Shown: positions 9,262 through 19,900, numbered from the stretch's first letter. The stretch is 64,000 bases of DNA from Formosa sp. Hel1_31_208 (GCF_900104785.1 NZ_LT629733.1:2450501-2514500); one strand, 5' to 3'. Numbers and translations are program-made. The notes: generated by a model not told the origin, from the letters alone.

Positions 9262-10158
9262 ATGCAAGATCCTAACTTTCCTAATATTATTCTTTATGCC
9301 ATTCCCTTTTTTGTTTTGGCTATGCTCTTAGAATTATTTGTTACAGTGAAACAAGGGGTTAAAACCTACGAAACCAGAGACGCCTTCGCATCTATCGCTA
9401 TGGGTTTAGGAAATGTGTTTTTAGGTTTTATAAGCAAAGCCATAGTATTCGTTATCTTTTTTTATATCTACGAGCATTTTAGATGGTTTACTATTCCTAT
9501 TGCGTGGTGGAGTTTTATTTTAATTTTCTTTGTTGATGATCTTGCCTATTATTGGTTTCATCGTATTTCGCATGAATGCCGCTTGTTTTGGGCATCTCAT
9601 GTGGTGCACCATTCGTCGCAACACTATAATTTAAGTACTGCCTTGCGACAAACCTGGTCAGGTGGGTTTTATTCATTTGTATTTTGGCTATGGCTGCCAT
9701 TGTTAGGGTTTCATCCTGGAATGATCATATTTCAAATGTCTGTGAGTTTATTGTATCAATTTTGGATACATACCGAAACCATCGATAAATTACCGAAGTG
9801 GTTAGAAGCCGTTTTCAATACACCATCCCATCATCGCGTACACCACGGAAGTAATCCCTTATATTTGGACAGAAATCATGCAGGTATATTGATTATTTGG
9901 GATAAGTTGTTTGGCACCTTTCAACCAGAATTAAAAGAAGAACGAGTGGTCTATGGTTTAGTGAAAAATATTGACACCTATAATCCTGTGAAGATTGCTT
10001 TTCTAGAGTGGTTCGATATGTTTAAGGATGCGTTTTCTGGTCATAAATCATTAAAAAACAGATTTTTATATTTGATCAAACCACCAGGCTGGAGACACGA
10101 TGGTAGTGGAAAAGTAAGTGAGGACTTAAGAAAAGAATGGGAAATTAACAATTCATAA
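9262..10158 (+). CDS. Sterol desaturase / fatty-acid hydroxylase superfamily membrane protein
   Basis: A 298-aa integral-membrane di-iron protein. It has the family's histidine clusters: HRISHE, HVVHHSSQH, and HRVHHGSN, with a further His in WIHTE. Four or so hydrophobic segments precede and separate them. The family uses O2 to hydroxylate or desaturate lipids. A carotenoid or fatty-acid substrate is possible but cannot be decided here. The stop is 1 bp before the following SDR start, so the two are probably co-transcribed and may act in one lipid-modifying path. Confidence 0.88.
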   Translation: MQDPNFPNIILYAIPFFVLAMLLELFVTVKQGVKTYETRDAFASIAMGLGNVFLGFISKAIVFVIFFYIYEHFRWFTIPIAWWSFILIFFVDDLAYYWFHRISHECRLFWASHVVHHSSQHYNLSTALRQTWSGGFYSFVFWLWLPLLGFHPGMIIFQMSVSLLYQFWIHTETIDKLPKWLEAVFNTPSHHRVHHGSNPLYLDRNHAGILIIWDKLFGTFQPELKEERVVYGLVKNIDTYNPVKIAFLEWFDMFKDAFSGHKSLKNRFLYLIKPPGWRHDGSGKVSEDLRKEWEINNS

Positions 10159-10159
10159 T

Positions 10160-10951
10160 ATGACATTTGATGATAAAGTTATTTGGATTACAGGTGCCTC
10201 AAGTGGTATAGGTAAAAGTCTCGCTATTGCCCTATCAGAATATAACTGTAAACTCATTTTATCTGCTCGACGTGTCATAGAATTGGAAAAGGTTAAAGTA
10301 TTGTGCAGGCGTCCTGATCAAGTCTTCGCACTTCCTTTAGACTTAGAAGACGTACATGCTATGAAAACCATTACTGCCACTGCGATTTCTACCTTCGGAA
10401 CTATTGATGTTCTCGTTAATAACGGAGGAATAAGTCAACGCTCTCCAATCATTGATACGACTATTGAAGTGGACAAAAAACTTATGGATATTGATTATCT
10501 GGGCACAGTTGCACTATCCAAAGCATTGTTGCCTCATTTTGTGGCACAGCAAAGCGGTCATTATGTTGTGGTTTCAAGTTTGATGGGAAAATTCAGTTCT
10601 CCTTTGCGCTCAGCATATTGCGGCGCCAAACATGCGCTGCATGGTTTTTTTGATGCCTTACGTATGGAGCACGATAAGGACAATATCATGGTCACTATGA
10701 TATGTCCAGGATTTGTCAATACTAATGTCGCCAGAAATGCTTTAACTGCTGATGGCAGCCAGCAAGGTTACCAAGATGAAATGACAGAAAACGGACTCGA
10801 TGTTGATTTATTTGTCAAAAAAATGATAAAAGCCATACGCAAAGGAAAGTATGAGGCTTACATTGGTAAGTTTGAAGCTTTTGGTGTCTATGTGAAACGA
10901 CTCTCGCCACGTTTACTGCATTGGCTAGTGTCGAGGAGTAAGGTTAGATGA
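10160..10951 (+). CDS. Short-chain dehydrogenase/reductase (SDR)
   Basis: A 263-aa classical SDR. The NAD(P)-binding glycine motif is TGASSGIGKSLA near residue 12. NNGG follows at about 90, the catalytic Ser is in VSSLMGKFSS, and the Tyr-Lys pair is in SAYCGAKHALHGF. A basic residue after beta-2 (SARR) suggests NADPH preference. It directly follows the sterol-desaturase-like gene. A lipid or long-chain alcohol substrate is likely by context but unproven. Confidence 0.88.
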   Translation: MTFDDKVIWITGASSGIGKSLAIALSEYNCKLILSARRVIELEKVKVLCRRPDQVFALPLDLEDVHAMKTITATAISTFGTIDVLVNNGGISQRSPIIDTTIEVDKKLMDIDYLGTVALSKALLPHFVAQQSGHYVVVSSLMGKFSSPLRSAYCGAKHALHGFFDALRMEHDKDNIMVTMICPGFVNTNVARNALTADGSQQGYQDEMTENGLDVDLFVKKMIKAIRKGKYEAYIGKFEAFGVYVKRLSPRLLHWLVSRSKVR

Positions 10952-10953
10952 TT

Positions 10954-11631
10954 TTACAACTCAATGCTTTCACCAATTTCCAATAACATCAAATCCTTAT
11001 CCTTATCAAAAAATTTACGTTTAGCAGCTTCATGATCAATTTCGATATAGCCAAAAGTATCATAGTGGTAGCCTAATACTTTATCACATTGGATAAAGTC
11101 ACTGGCATGAATGGCTTCTTCAATTCCCATGGTAAAATTGTCTCCAATTGGTAGTATGGCTAAATCAAGTGTAGTGAACAATGGAATAAGTTTCATATCC
11201 ATTGTAAGGGCAGTATCGCCCGCGATGTAAATGTTTTTATGTTCACCTTCAATCACAAACCCTCCTGGCTGACCTCCATAGCTACCATCAGGAAAAGACG
11301 ACGTATGAATGGCATTCACATATTTTACAGTACCAAATTCAAAATCCCATTGTCCTCCATGATTCATAGGGTGGTTTTCGATACCCAGTTTGTCATAATG
11401 GGTCGCTATTTCAAAATTAGATACCACGACTGCCCCTGTGCGTTTTGCAATGGCTTCTACATCAAGAATATGATCTTGATGTGCATGAGTGACCAAAATA
11501 TAATCGGCTTTTAAATTGCTAATGTCAATATGAGCAGCTTTCGGATTACCAGAAATAAAGGGATCTACAAGAATGTTAATATCTTCTATTTTAAGTCCTA
11601 AACAGGCGTGGCCGTAAAAAGTGATTTGCAT
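10954..11631 (-). CDS. Metal-dependent hydrolase, UPF0173 family (metallo-beta-lactamase fold)
   Basis: A 225-aa cytoplasmic protein with the metallo-beta-lactamase fold. The zinc motif is VTHAHQDHILD, the next histidine is in IHTSSFPDG, the bridging Asp in IAGDTALT, and the last His in GYHYDTFGY. It begins with MQITFYGHACLGLKI, typical of UPF0173/YtkL-like proteins. The physiological substrate is unknown. It is convergent with the SDR gene and separated from menA by a terminator hairpin. Confidence 0.88.
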   Translation of the reverse strand: MQITFYGHACLGLKIEDINILVDPFISGNPKAAHIDISNLKADYILVTHAHQDHILDVEAIAKRTGAVVVSNFEIATHYDKLGIENHPMNHGGQWDFEFGTVKYVNAIHTSSFPDGSYGGQPGGFVIEGEHKNIYIAGDTALTMDMKLIPLFTTLDLAILPIGDNFTMGIEEAIHASDFIQCDKVLGYHYDTFGYIEIDHEAAKRKFFDKDKDLMLLEIGESIEL

Positions 11632-11666
11632 GGTTGGTATTATTTTAGTTGAAGCTCTAAAGTACG

Positions 11667-11705
11667 AAAAAACTCAGACAGATTTGAGAAATATGTCTGA
11701 GTTTT
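11667..11705 (-). terminator. Intrinsic terminator downstream of menA
   Basis: The minus strand forms a 12-bp perfect stem (AAAACTCAGACA at 11669-11680 with TGTCTGAGTTTT at 11694-11705) followed by a U-rich run. It lies between the menA stop and the UPF0173 start, so it would end the menB-menA transcript. Confidence 0.75.
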
Positions 11706-11816
11706 AAAGCCCCAAATTTTATTGCCAACAGAATAGCAATTCGTGCCGACCTACAAAATTTCTAGCTTAAATATACGAATTAAATAATTGATTTACAAAC
11801 TTTTATGTTAAAAATA

Positions 11817-12722
11817 TTATAAAATGTAGCCGAGTCCTAAAAGGATGGATAATACAAACGTTGTCAATGCTAACACTTTTAATTGCGGATCAAATTCTTG
11901 AGGTGTGGTCGCTTTTATTATTGTATTGAGATGAATAAGCAATGGAATATATGCCACATAGAAGAGTAAGTTATAAAAACTAGAAAAATATAATATCGAA
12001 AATATAAACGAAATGAGTATCGCTAAAACGATAAGTGTGATATGATACTGCTTTGCTTTTTTCTTTCCTAGTTTAACAGCTAAAGTTTGTTTTCCAGCTA
12101 TAATATCAGAATCGATATCTCTCATGTTATTCAGATTAAGAACGCCAACGCTTAATAAACCTAAAGTGATTGCCGGAAGGATGACATGATGATCCACTTG
12201 TTTCGTATAAAGGAAGTAACTACCAATAACGCCCAACAATCCGAAAAATAAAAACACAAATACATCTCCTAAACCTTTATACCCATAAGGTGAGCTGCCT
12301 ACCGTATAATTAATTGCTGCATAAATAGATAATCCTGATAAGGCAAAAAACAATAAGGCATATAGAAAATACTTACTTCCAAAGGATACAAAAATCAAGC
12401 CTACTGTTAAAATAATCACCACAAGGATGTTTATTTTAATTCCATCAAACATTTCTTCTGGAGTAATAGCTCCACTTTGAATGGCACGCTCTGGGCCTAT
12501 TCTATCTTCATTGTCGGTTCCTCTTACGCCATCACCGTAATCATTAGCTAAATTAGAAAGCACTTGTAAACTTATAGTCAATAACATGGCAAAAGCCATA
12601 ATCATCCCATCAAATTTGCCATTAAAATGGGCGAAACAAGAGCCAATAATGATTCCCGAAATAGATAGTGGTAAGGTACGAAGCCTAAAAGCTGAAATCC
12701 AAGGCTTTATATTTTTAAGCAT
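11817..12722 (-). CDS. menA: 1,4-Dihydroxy-2-naphthoate polyprenyltransferase
   Basis: A 301-aa UbiA-family prenyltransferase with about eight to nine membrane segments. It attaches the isoprenoid tail to DHNA to make demethylmenaquinone. The first Asp-rich motif is NLANDYGDGVRGTDN; the second is NNMRDIDSDIIAGKQT. It lies 15 bp downstream of menB and is surely co-transcribed. The length is normal for the family. Confidence 0.93.
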   Translation of the reverse strand: MLKNIKPWISAFRLRTLPLSISGIIIGSCFAHFNGKFDGMIMAFAMLLTISLQVLSNLANDYGDGVRGTDNEDRIGPERAIQSGAITPEEMFDGIKINILVVIILTVGLIFVSFGSKYFLYALLFFALSGLSIYAAINYTVGSSPYGYKGLGDVFVFLFFGLLGVIGSYFLYTKQVDHHVILPAITLGLLSVGVLNLNNMRDIDSDIIAGKQTLAVKLGKKKAKQYHITLIVLAILISFIFSILYFSSFYNLLFYVAYIPLLIHLNTIIKATTPQEFDPQLKVLALTTFVLSILLGLGYIL

Positions 12723-12737
12723 AACGGTGTGTTAAGT

Positions 12738-13577
12738 TTATGGAATCCACTTTTTATCAAAGTTAGGCTTTCGTTTTTCTAAAAAAGCATCTCGCCCTTC
12801 TTTCGCTTCGTCGGTCATGTATGCGAGACGAGTTGCTTCACCAGCAAACACTTGTTGCCCAACCATCCCGTCATCGGTAAGGTTCATAGCAAATTTCAAC
12901 ATTTTAATTGAGGTGGGTGATTTCGCTAAAATCTCTTGTGCCCAATCATATGCGGTATCTTCTAACTCATTATGAGGGATTACAGCATTAACCATTCCCA
13001 TTTCAAAAGCCTCTTGAGCTGAATAGTTTCTTCCAAGGAAAAAGATTTCACGTGCGCGCTTTTGTCCAACCATCTTTGCTAAATACGCCGAACCATAACC
13101 TCCATCAAAACTTGTGACATCAGCATCGGTTTGTTTAAAAATAGCATGTTCTTGGCTGGCTAAGGTTAAATCACAAACTACATGAAGACTATGACCACCT
13201 CCTACTGCCCACCCAGGTACTACTGCTATGACGGCTTTTGGCATAAAACGAATTAATCGTTGTACTTCTAGAATATTCAAACGATGATATCCATCATCAC
13301 CTACATAACCTTGATGTCCTCGTGCTTTTTGATCTCCTCCTGAACAAAAACTCCAAATACCATCCTTAGTTGATGGTCCTTCAGCTGAAAGTAACACAAC
13401 ACCAATATTGACGTCTTCATTAGCGTTATAAAGGGCGTCGTAAAGTTCACTGGTTGTTTTTGGGCGAAATGCATTTCTAACATTTGGACGATTAAAAGCA
13501 ATTCTTGCCACGCCATTGCACTTCTTATAAGTTATGTCATCATAGGTTTTTGCAGTTACCCATTCGGCTTTTTTCAT
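12738..13577 (-). CDS. menB: 1,4-Dihydroxy-2-naphthoyl-CoA synthase
   Basis: A 279-aa crotonase-fold enzyme that cyclises o-succinylbenzoyl-CoA to DHNA-CoA. Typical MenB features are FRPKTTSELYDAL, the CSGGDQKARG loop, VVPGWAVGGGHSLHVVCDL, and TDADVTSFDGGYGS. I used the ATG at 13577 (MKKAEWV) rather than an in-frame start at 13598, because a TATTTTTG box at 13596-13603 would otherwise be inside the gene. menA follows after 15 bp. Confidence 0.95.
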   Translation of the reverse strand: MKKAEWVTAKTYDDITYKKCNGVARIAFNRPNVRNAFRPKTTSELYDALYNANEDVNIGVVLLSAEGPSTKDGIWSFCSGGDQKARGHQGYVGDDGYHRLNILEVQRLIRFMPKAVIAVVPGWAVGGGHSLHVVCDLTLASQEHAIFKQTDADVTSFDGGYGSAYLAKMVGQKRAREIFFLGRNYSAQEAFEMGMVNAVIPHNELEDTAYDWAQEILAKSPTSIKMLKFAMNLTDDGMVGQQVFAGEATRLAYMTDEAKEGRDAFLEKRKPNFDKKWIP

Positions 13578-13595
13578 AGTCAAAAATATTTTATG

Positions 13596-13603
13596 CAAAA
13601 ATA
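13596..13603 (-). promoter_or_regulatory. Candidate -7 promoter box for menB-menA
   Basis: TATTTTTG on the minus strand matches TAnnTTTG and lies 18 nt before the chosen menB ATG. A second copy of the same octamer at 13581-13588 lies even closer to the start. Confidence 0.4.
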
Positions 13604-13672
13604 CTGCTTTTATATCTAATACGTCAATCCAAAACGTTGATTAAAACCATAGTATATCTAAAGACTCGCTAA

Positions 13673-14509
13673 CTAGTTTGCCAGTCTAATACCGTCCGCC
13701 TCAATAACGATTAGACGCTGCTTATATAAGGTGCCTATAGCTTTTTTAAACGTTTTTTTACTCATCTGTAATTCGCGTTTTATAGCTTCTGGATTCGACT
13801 TGTCATTGAGTGGTAAAAATCCATCAGAACTGTCTTCCAAATACTGCATCACAATATCTGCGTTAGGCTCAATTTTACGATAGCCTATTTTACCTAAAAC
13901 AATGTCTAGTTTATTATCTGGTCTTACCTTTTTAACGAAACCTTTTAGTCGGTCACCAACACTAATGTCTTTAAAAATATCTTCAGAAAATATCAATCCT
14001 AAATGCTCATTATTCACTATTACATTCATTCCCAATTCTGAGGGATGAGACACGATTAAATCGACTTCATCAAACTGCTGTACGGTCAAGTTCGTGTTAT
14101 CTAAAAACCGATTGGTTTTACTAGACGCTACTAAACGGTCGGTTTCTTCATCCAAATAACAATAAACCAGATACCAACCACCTGCTTTCATTTTAAAAGC
14201 TTGTTCTTTAAATGGGCAGAAGAGTTCTTTTACCATTCCCCAATCTAGAAATGCACCATGAGATGTGACTTGATTACATCGTAATAATGCAAAATCGTCA
14301 CGAACAATATAAGGCTCATCAGTAACTGCAACAGGACGTTCTTCGTTATCTAAATAAACAAAAACCTCAATTTCTTCCCATACTTTAAATGATTCGGGAA
14401 CATAACGGTTAGGGAGCAAAATTTCATTACCCTCTTTATCGGCCAAATATAATCCTTGATCCGTTTCACGAATGATTTCTAATATATTGTAGTCTCCAAT
14501 TCTTATCAT
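13673..14509 (-). CDS. S1-like RNA-binding protein, CvfB family
   Basis: A 278-aa protein with tandem S1-like beta-barrels (about residues 1-60, 65-130 and 140-215) and a C-terminal winged helix (QMSKKTFKKAIGTLYKQRLI, then IRLAN). This is the layout of CvfB/YitL. In Staphylococcus the family affects virulence-gene expression and binds RNA. Its role in flavobacteria is not known. It sits between menB and the DUF2853 gene and has its own candidate promoter, so it need not belong to the men operon. Confidence 0.88.
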   Translation of the reverse strand: MIRIGDYNILEIIRETDQGLYLADKEGNEILLPNRYVPESFKVWEEIEVFVYLDNEERPVAVTDEPYIVRDDFALLRCNQVTSHGAFLDWGMVKELFCPFKEQAFKMKAGGWYLVYCYLDEETDRLVASSKTNRFLDNTNLTVQQFDEVDLIVSHPSELGMNVIVNNEHLGLIFSEDIFKDISVGDRLKGFVKKVRPDNKLDIVLGKIGYRKIEPNADIVMQYLEDSSDGFLPLNDKSNPEAIKRELQMSKKTFKKAIGTLYKQRLIVIEADGIRLAN

Positions 14510-14513
14510 GCGT

Positions 14514-14521
14514 CAAAGATA
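14514..14521 (-). promoter_or_regulatory. Candidate -7 promoter box for the cvfB-like gene
   Basis: TATCTTTG on the minus strand fits TAnnTTTG and ends 4 nt before the ATG, pointing to a leaderless or nearly leaderless transcript. Confidence 0.4.
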
Positions 14522-14612
14522 TAAAAAGACTTTAAGACCACTTCGTTTTTAGACTTTAGATATCTCATGCTTTAATAACAAATGTCATCCTGATATGATT
14601 TTTGAACTAAAA

Positions 14613-14645
14613 AAGCGTTACAATTCACAAAGAACTGTAACGCTT
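14613..14645 (-). terminator. Intrinsic terminator after the DUF2853 gene
   Basis: A 10-bp stem AAGCGTTACA / TGTAACGCTT with a 13-nt loop. On the minus strand it is followed by a T run. It is placed 23 bp past the DUF2853 stop. Confidence 0.75.
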
Positions 14646-14668
14646 AATATACTTAGCTAAGATTCAGA

Positions 14669-15007
14669 TTAATACACTGATTCTTTCTTGAAGTGTTTTG
14701 TTAATAAATAATAAACAACAGCTCTGTATTTGTTTCGGTTAGATTTTCCGTAGGTTTCAATCACTGCATTAATACCTTTGTCTAAATCCGCGCTATCTTT
14801 TAAACCAAGTTTCTTGATTAAAAAATTATTTTTTACTGTTTTCAATTCTGATTCATCCGATCCTGAAACTGTTGCTGAGTCGGCGTTGTAAATTGAAGGT
14901 CCGCAACCTATGGTTACTTTAGTCAATAAATCCATATCTGGATTTACTCCACATTTGTCTTTTAAATCTGCAGCATATTTTACTATCAAATCATCTCTTT
15001 TACTCAT
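14669..15007 (-). CDS. DUF2853 family protein
   Basis: A 112-aa soluble protein (MSKRDDLIVKYAADLKDKCG...). The pattern matches DUF2853, a small helical family of unknown function with structures from structural genomics: an N-terminal helix, then DLLTKVTIGCGPSIYNADSA, then a C-terminal NKYRAVVYYLLTKHF helix. It lies 83 bp downstream of menD and is followed by a strong terminator, so it is the last gene of a menD-side transcript. Confidence 0.8.
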   Translation of the reverse strand: MSKRDDLIVKYAADLKDKCGVNPDMDLLTKVTIGCGPSIYNADSATVSGSDESELKTVKNNFLIKKLGLKDSADLDKGINAVIETYGKSNRNKYRAVVYYLLTKHFKKESVY

Positions 15008-15090
15008 CTTAATACTATTTTACGATTAATAAATTATTGTACTATAAATATAGCTATTAATAAGACACCTAAAAATGAGATTGGTCACAT

Positions 15091-16851
15091 TTATTTGACA
15101 TAGTTAAAATAATCTAGCAGTATTGTATCATTTGCCGTTCTTGGTGTAAATATTTCAAGAAGTCGTGGGCTTTTAGACGCATTATAAAAGGTTTTTAGAC
15201 ACGTTTCTAATTCTTCCTCATTACGAGCAGTAAGATATTCAAAGTGAAACATCTCACACAATTGCTTTGCTGTTAAATGGTGTGTGGTTTCAAAAAAATA
15301 ATCAAAATTATCTGTGTTTTTATGGCCTGGTAATATTCTAAATATTCCACCTCCTTCATTATTAATTAGTATAATTCTAAAATTCTTTGGGATGTAGTTA
15401 TTCCACAAGGCATTGCTGTCATAAAAAAAACTTAAATCTCCAGAAATAAATACTGTTTGTTTATTAGTTGCTGTGGCGCAACCTATGGCTGTTGAAGTAC
15501 TGCCATCTATACCACTAGTACCGCGATTACAATAAACATCTACTAACGGATTCATATTAAACAATTGCGCATAACGCACTGTAGAACTGTTTCCTAGTTG
15601 TACGATAGATTTATTAGGAAAGGTTTTCAATACCCTACTAAATACCTTAAAGTCACTAAATGGAATTTGTTTTACATACTCCAGATGTTTCTTAGTTCGA
15701 TGCCGTTTTATAGCTGTCCAAGTTTCTAAATATTTACTCTTAGTGACATGTGTGATTTTAGGTAAAAACTCTGATAAGAAATCATTAGGTTTAGCTACAA
15801 TATGCTTGTCTAAACAGAAAAAAGTATCATTAGCTTTTTTCTCATCAATATGCCAATGGTGTTTTGGTTGATACTCCCTTAAGAAAGCTTTAATTTTTTT
15901 TGAAACCACCATACCTCCGAAAGTGATTAATATATCAGGCTGTAATACTTTAAAATCGTCTTCCTCTAAAGGTGCTATAATTTTATCAATACTAGGAAAT
16001 AAATTCGGATGATGTAAATTTGAAGTTGTCTCTGTAAAGATGATAACACTATCATCATCCACTAATTCTTCCAACCATTGTTGTTCAATCTGATTAGGCT
16101 CTAAAACTCCAATAAGAATCATTTTTTTTGTGGCGACATACCATTCATCAATACAGTCTTTTAAATCTACCTGATCAATTTTTGGGATTTTAAAATCTAA
16201 TTCAACAGACTTAGGGCTTACCGTTAATTCTTCAATACGTTCATAAAGCGGTTCGTCAAATGGCACATTGATATGTACAGGGCCTTTCTTTATACATGAT
16301 AAATTAAGAGCTTTGTTGATTTCCTCTTCATTAAACGATTGAATATCACGTTGCAGCCCCAAAAAACGCTCAAGTTTATTCTCTAAATTCTTAAATATTG
16401 GAAGTTCATCTTTTTCTGAGACCCCATTTTTATCATGAAGATCCAACTTCAAATTGGTCGCAAATAAAATGTGGTTTGCAAATACATCTTTCTGATTAAT
16501 GGTTTGACCATCACCTATTCCGATTAAATGCTTTGGCCTATCAGCAGACAATACCACCAAAGGAATATCACTAAAGAATGCTTCTGATATTGCTGGGTAA
16601 TAGTTAAGCAAAGCACTTCCCGAAGTACAGGCAATCACAACTGGTTCTTGAATTTGTTGTGCTATTCCTAAGGCAAAAAATGCCGCGCAGCGTTCATCAA
16701 CAACACTATAACATTTAAAAAAAGAGTCACTTGTAAATCCTATAGTTAGAGGTGCATTCCTACTTCCTGGAGAAATAACGATGTGTTTGATATTTTTGAG
16801 TTTACATAACTGTACGACAGTTTGTGCAAGTGGAATTTTAGAGTGTATCAT
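15091..16851 (-). CDS. menD: 2-Succinyl-5-enolpyruvyl-6-hydroxy-3-cyclohexene-1-carboxylate synthase
   Basis: A 586-aa ThDP-dependent enzyme that joins isochorismate and 2-oxoglutarate. The N-terminal PYR domain has VISPGSRNAPLTIGF and ACTSGSALLNYYPAI. The C-terminal PP domain has the ThDP/Mg site FISGDLSFFYDSNALWNN and NNEGGGIFRILPGH. The ATG at 16851 was preferred over a TTG one codon earlier. A -7 box lies 7 nt upstream of this ATG. Confidence 0.95.
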   Translation of the reverse strand: MIHSKIPLAQTVVQLCKLKNIKHIVISPGSRNAPLTIGFTSDSFFKCYSVVDERCAAFFALGIAQQIQEPVVIACTSGSALLNYYPAISEAFFSDIPLVVLSADRPKHLIGIGDGQTINQKDVFANHILFATNLKLDLHDKNGVSEKDELPIFKNLENKLERFLGLQRDIQSFNEEEINKALNLSCIKKGPVHINVPFDEPLYERIEELTVSPKSVELDFKIPKIDQVDLKDCIDEWYVATKKMILIGVLEPNQIEQQWLEELVDDDSVIIFTETTSNLHHPNLFPSIDKIIAPLEEDDFKVLQPDILITFGGMVVSKKIKAFLREYQPKHHWHIDEKKANDTFFCLDKHIVAKPNDFLSEFLPKITHVTKSKYLETWTAIKRHRTKKHLEYVKQIPFSDFKVFSRVLKTFPNKSIVQLGNSSTVRYAQLFNMNPLVDVYCNRGTSGIDGSTSTAIGCATATNKQTVFISGDLSFFYDSNALWNNYIPKNFRIILINNEGGGIFRILPGHKNTDNFDYFFETTHHLTAKQLCEMFHFEYLTARNEEELETCLKTFYNASKSPRLLEIFTPRTANDTILLDYFNYVK

Positions 16852-16858
16852 CAATTAG

Positions 16859-16866
16859 CAAAGTTA
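16859..16866 (-). promoter_or_regulatory. Candidate -7 promoter box for menD
   Basis: TAACTTTG on the minus strand matches TAnnTTTG, 7 nt upstream of the menD ATG. This suggests a very short or absent 5' leader. Confidence 0.4.
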
Positions 16867-16947
16867 TTCAAATTACCTCTCAAATAAAAACATGAATCGA
16901 TACAATTATTTTATTAACTTCACAGCTCAAAATCAATAATTTAATCC

Positions 16948-19900
16948 ATGAAGCTGATACGTATCCTCCCTCTTATTTTAGCCTTGACTATTTTACAAAT
17001 AGCCTTTGCTCAAAAAAACGCAAATTTATGGCTTCGAAATACAGCCATTTCACCAAACGGTAGCCAAATAGCATTTACTTATAATGCTGATATCTATGCC
17101 GTTTCAGTGGATGGAGGAAAGGCCACACGACTCACTACCAACAGTGCCTATGATACCAAGCCTGTTTGGTCGCATGACGGACAACAAATTGCATTTGCTT
17201 CAAATAGACATGGTAATTTTGATGTGTTTGTAATGTCAAAAACAGGAAGCAACGTCAAACGCTTAACTTTTCATTCTGCCGATGATATGCCTACCGACTT
17301 TTCACAAAACAATGATGCGGTATGGTTTAATAGCATTCGATTAGATACTAATAAATCCCTGTTATTTCATCGGTTAGGTGAATTATATAGTGCGTCTTTA
17401 AACGGCTCAACACCTGAACAGCTTACGAGTTATCCTGCATATGAGGCAAAGAACACTAGTAATGGTGGGATATTATTTGAAGAGATTAAGGGCTATGAAG
17501 ATGAATGGCGTAAACATCATACATCTTCGGTAACAAGAGATATATGGCTAAAGTCGTCTACGGGTAGCTTCCAGAAACTTTCAAACTTTAAAGGTGAAAA
17601 TCGTAATGCGGTTTTCGGTTCAGGTGATTCCTTCTATTATTTATCTGAAAAATCAGGAACGTTTAATGTTTATGTATCGAATTTTTCTAATCCGAGTCAA
17701 TCTACTCAGGTTTCAAATTTCGATATGCATCCTGTTAGGCATCTTTCGGTATCAAATACAGATCTATTATGTTATAGTTTCAACGGAAATGTTTACACGC
17801 AAAAGGTAGGTGAACGTCCGAAAAAATTAGCCATCGATGTTGGAGGTGATCAATCATTATTGGACAATGAATTATTATTTGTCAATGGAAATGTCACTGA
17901 TATGGTGCCTTCTCCAAATGGAAAAGAACTAATTTTTATTCATAGAGGCGACGTCTTTGTAACGTCGGTTGATGGCAGTTTAACACGCCGATTAACTGAA
18001 ACCCCTGAACAAGAGCGAAGTATTGATATCAGTCCAGATGGCAGGACAATTGTCTATGCAGGTGAACGCAACAACAGCTGGAATCTTTACACTCAAACTA
18101 TTGCAGAAAAGAATGAAAAATATTTTGTAAATGCGATTGAACTGAAAGAAGAGATCTTATTAGCAGACGCCAAAGAAAGTTTTCAACCTAAATTCTCACC
18201 AACAGGAGAAGATATTGCATACTTAGAAGAGCGCACCAAATTGAGAACAATCAATCTAAAAACCAAAAAAGTGACTCAAATTCACGAAGGTGAAAACCAT
18301 TTCTCTTATGCCGATGGCGATCAACAATTTGAATGGAGTCCTGACGGAAAATGGCTTGCAATTACCTTTTATCCTAATCAATATTGGTTTGGAGAAATAG
18401 GCATCTTAAAAGCCGACGGTACTGGATCGTTAGTTAATGTCTCTAAAAGTGGATTTAGTGATTATTCTCCTAAATGGTCATTAGATGGTTCTATGATATA
18501 TTGGGCATCAGACAGAAATGGGATGCACAGTGTTGCAAAAACAGGTCCGTCACAATCAGATGTGTATGCCGTATTTTTAACTCAAGAAGCTTACGATAAA
18601 TATCAATTAAATAAAGATGAATTCTCGTTTGTAGTAGACGATAAAGATGATGAAGACAAAAAAGAAGACGATAATGATTCAAAAAATGATAAGAAAAAGA
18701 AAGATGAAGATGCTGAAAAAGAGGAGAAAAAATTAAAGCCAATAACTATTGAGTTTGATAATTTACATAAACGCAAGGAAAAGCTCTCTTTATTCTCAAC
18801 AAGCCTTTCAGATGCATTAATCACTAAAGATGCTAAATCGCTCTTGTATTTAGGTCGAATTGATAATAAAGCTAATTTATGGAAGCTCGATTTACGAACT
18901 AAAGAAATTAAATCTTTAGGTACTTATGGTCGCGGTGGATCTATGAGTTTTGGAAAAGATGCCAAGGAAGTTTTTATATTAAGTGGTGGTCGAATTTCAA
19001 AAGTTGAAGTAAGTTCGGGTAAGAAAAAACCTGTGGCTATAAAAGATGAAATGTCTTTTAATTTATCTCATGAACGTTTATATCTAATGGATCATGTGTC
19101 TCGTCAAGTAAAGAAAAAATTTTTAGATCCTAATTTACATGGAGCGCCATGGGATGAGTTATCTGCCAATTATAAAAAGTTTGTTCCACATTTAAACAAC
19201 GATTATGATTTTAAAGATATTCTTGGTGAATTATTAGGCGAACTTAATGCTTCGCACACTGGCGCAAGATTTAGGCAAGCAAATGCAAAAGGGGATCAAA
19301 CGGCTGCCTTAGGAATTTTTATAGACGACAATCATAAGGGGAACGGCTTGAAAATTTTAGAAATAATGGAAGGAAGTCCGTTAATTAATGGCAGTAAGAA
19401 AGTCGTATCTGGTGTAATTATTGAAGCCATAGATGGAGAAAGTATTACACCAGATCTTAATTACTTTGCATTACTCAATCGAAAATCGGCGAAAGCAACC
19501 ATATTATCTTATTACAACCCAGCAACAAATACGAGGTGGAAAGAGCGCGTAAAACCTATTTCTATTGGAGCTGAAAACGAATTACGTTATCAGCGTTGGG
19601 TTAAGAAAAATCGTGATCTGGTGCATACGCTTTCTAACAATCAAATTGGATACATGCATATTCGTAATATGAGTGACGGAAGCTTTAGAGAATTTTTAGA
19701 TGAAGTTATGGGTGAAGAAGTTAATAAAAAAGCCTTAGTTGTTGATACACGTTTTAATGGCGGAGGTGATTTGGTTGATGATATCACGACATTTTTAAGT
19801 GGCAAAAAATACATGGAATTCTCAAACGGTGGAAAAGTAGTTGGTATAGAATCACAACGTCGTTGGACGAAGCCGAGTATTATGTTAGTTGGAGAATCTA

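Noticed and set aside
18491-18824. Two reading frames on the minus strand opposite the tricorn-like gene
   Set aside because: They mirror the Lys/Asp/Glu-rich linker of the real gene and have low-complexity Ser/Leu/His content typical of antisense shadows.
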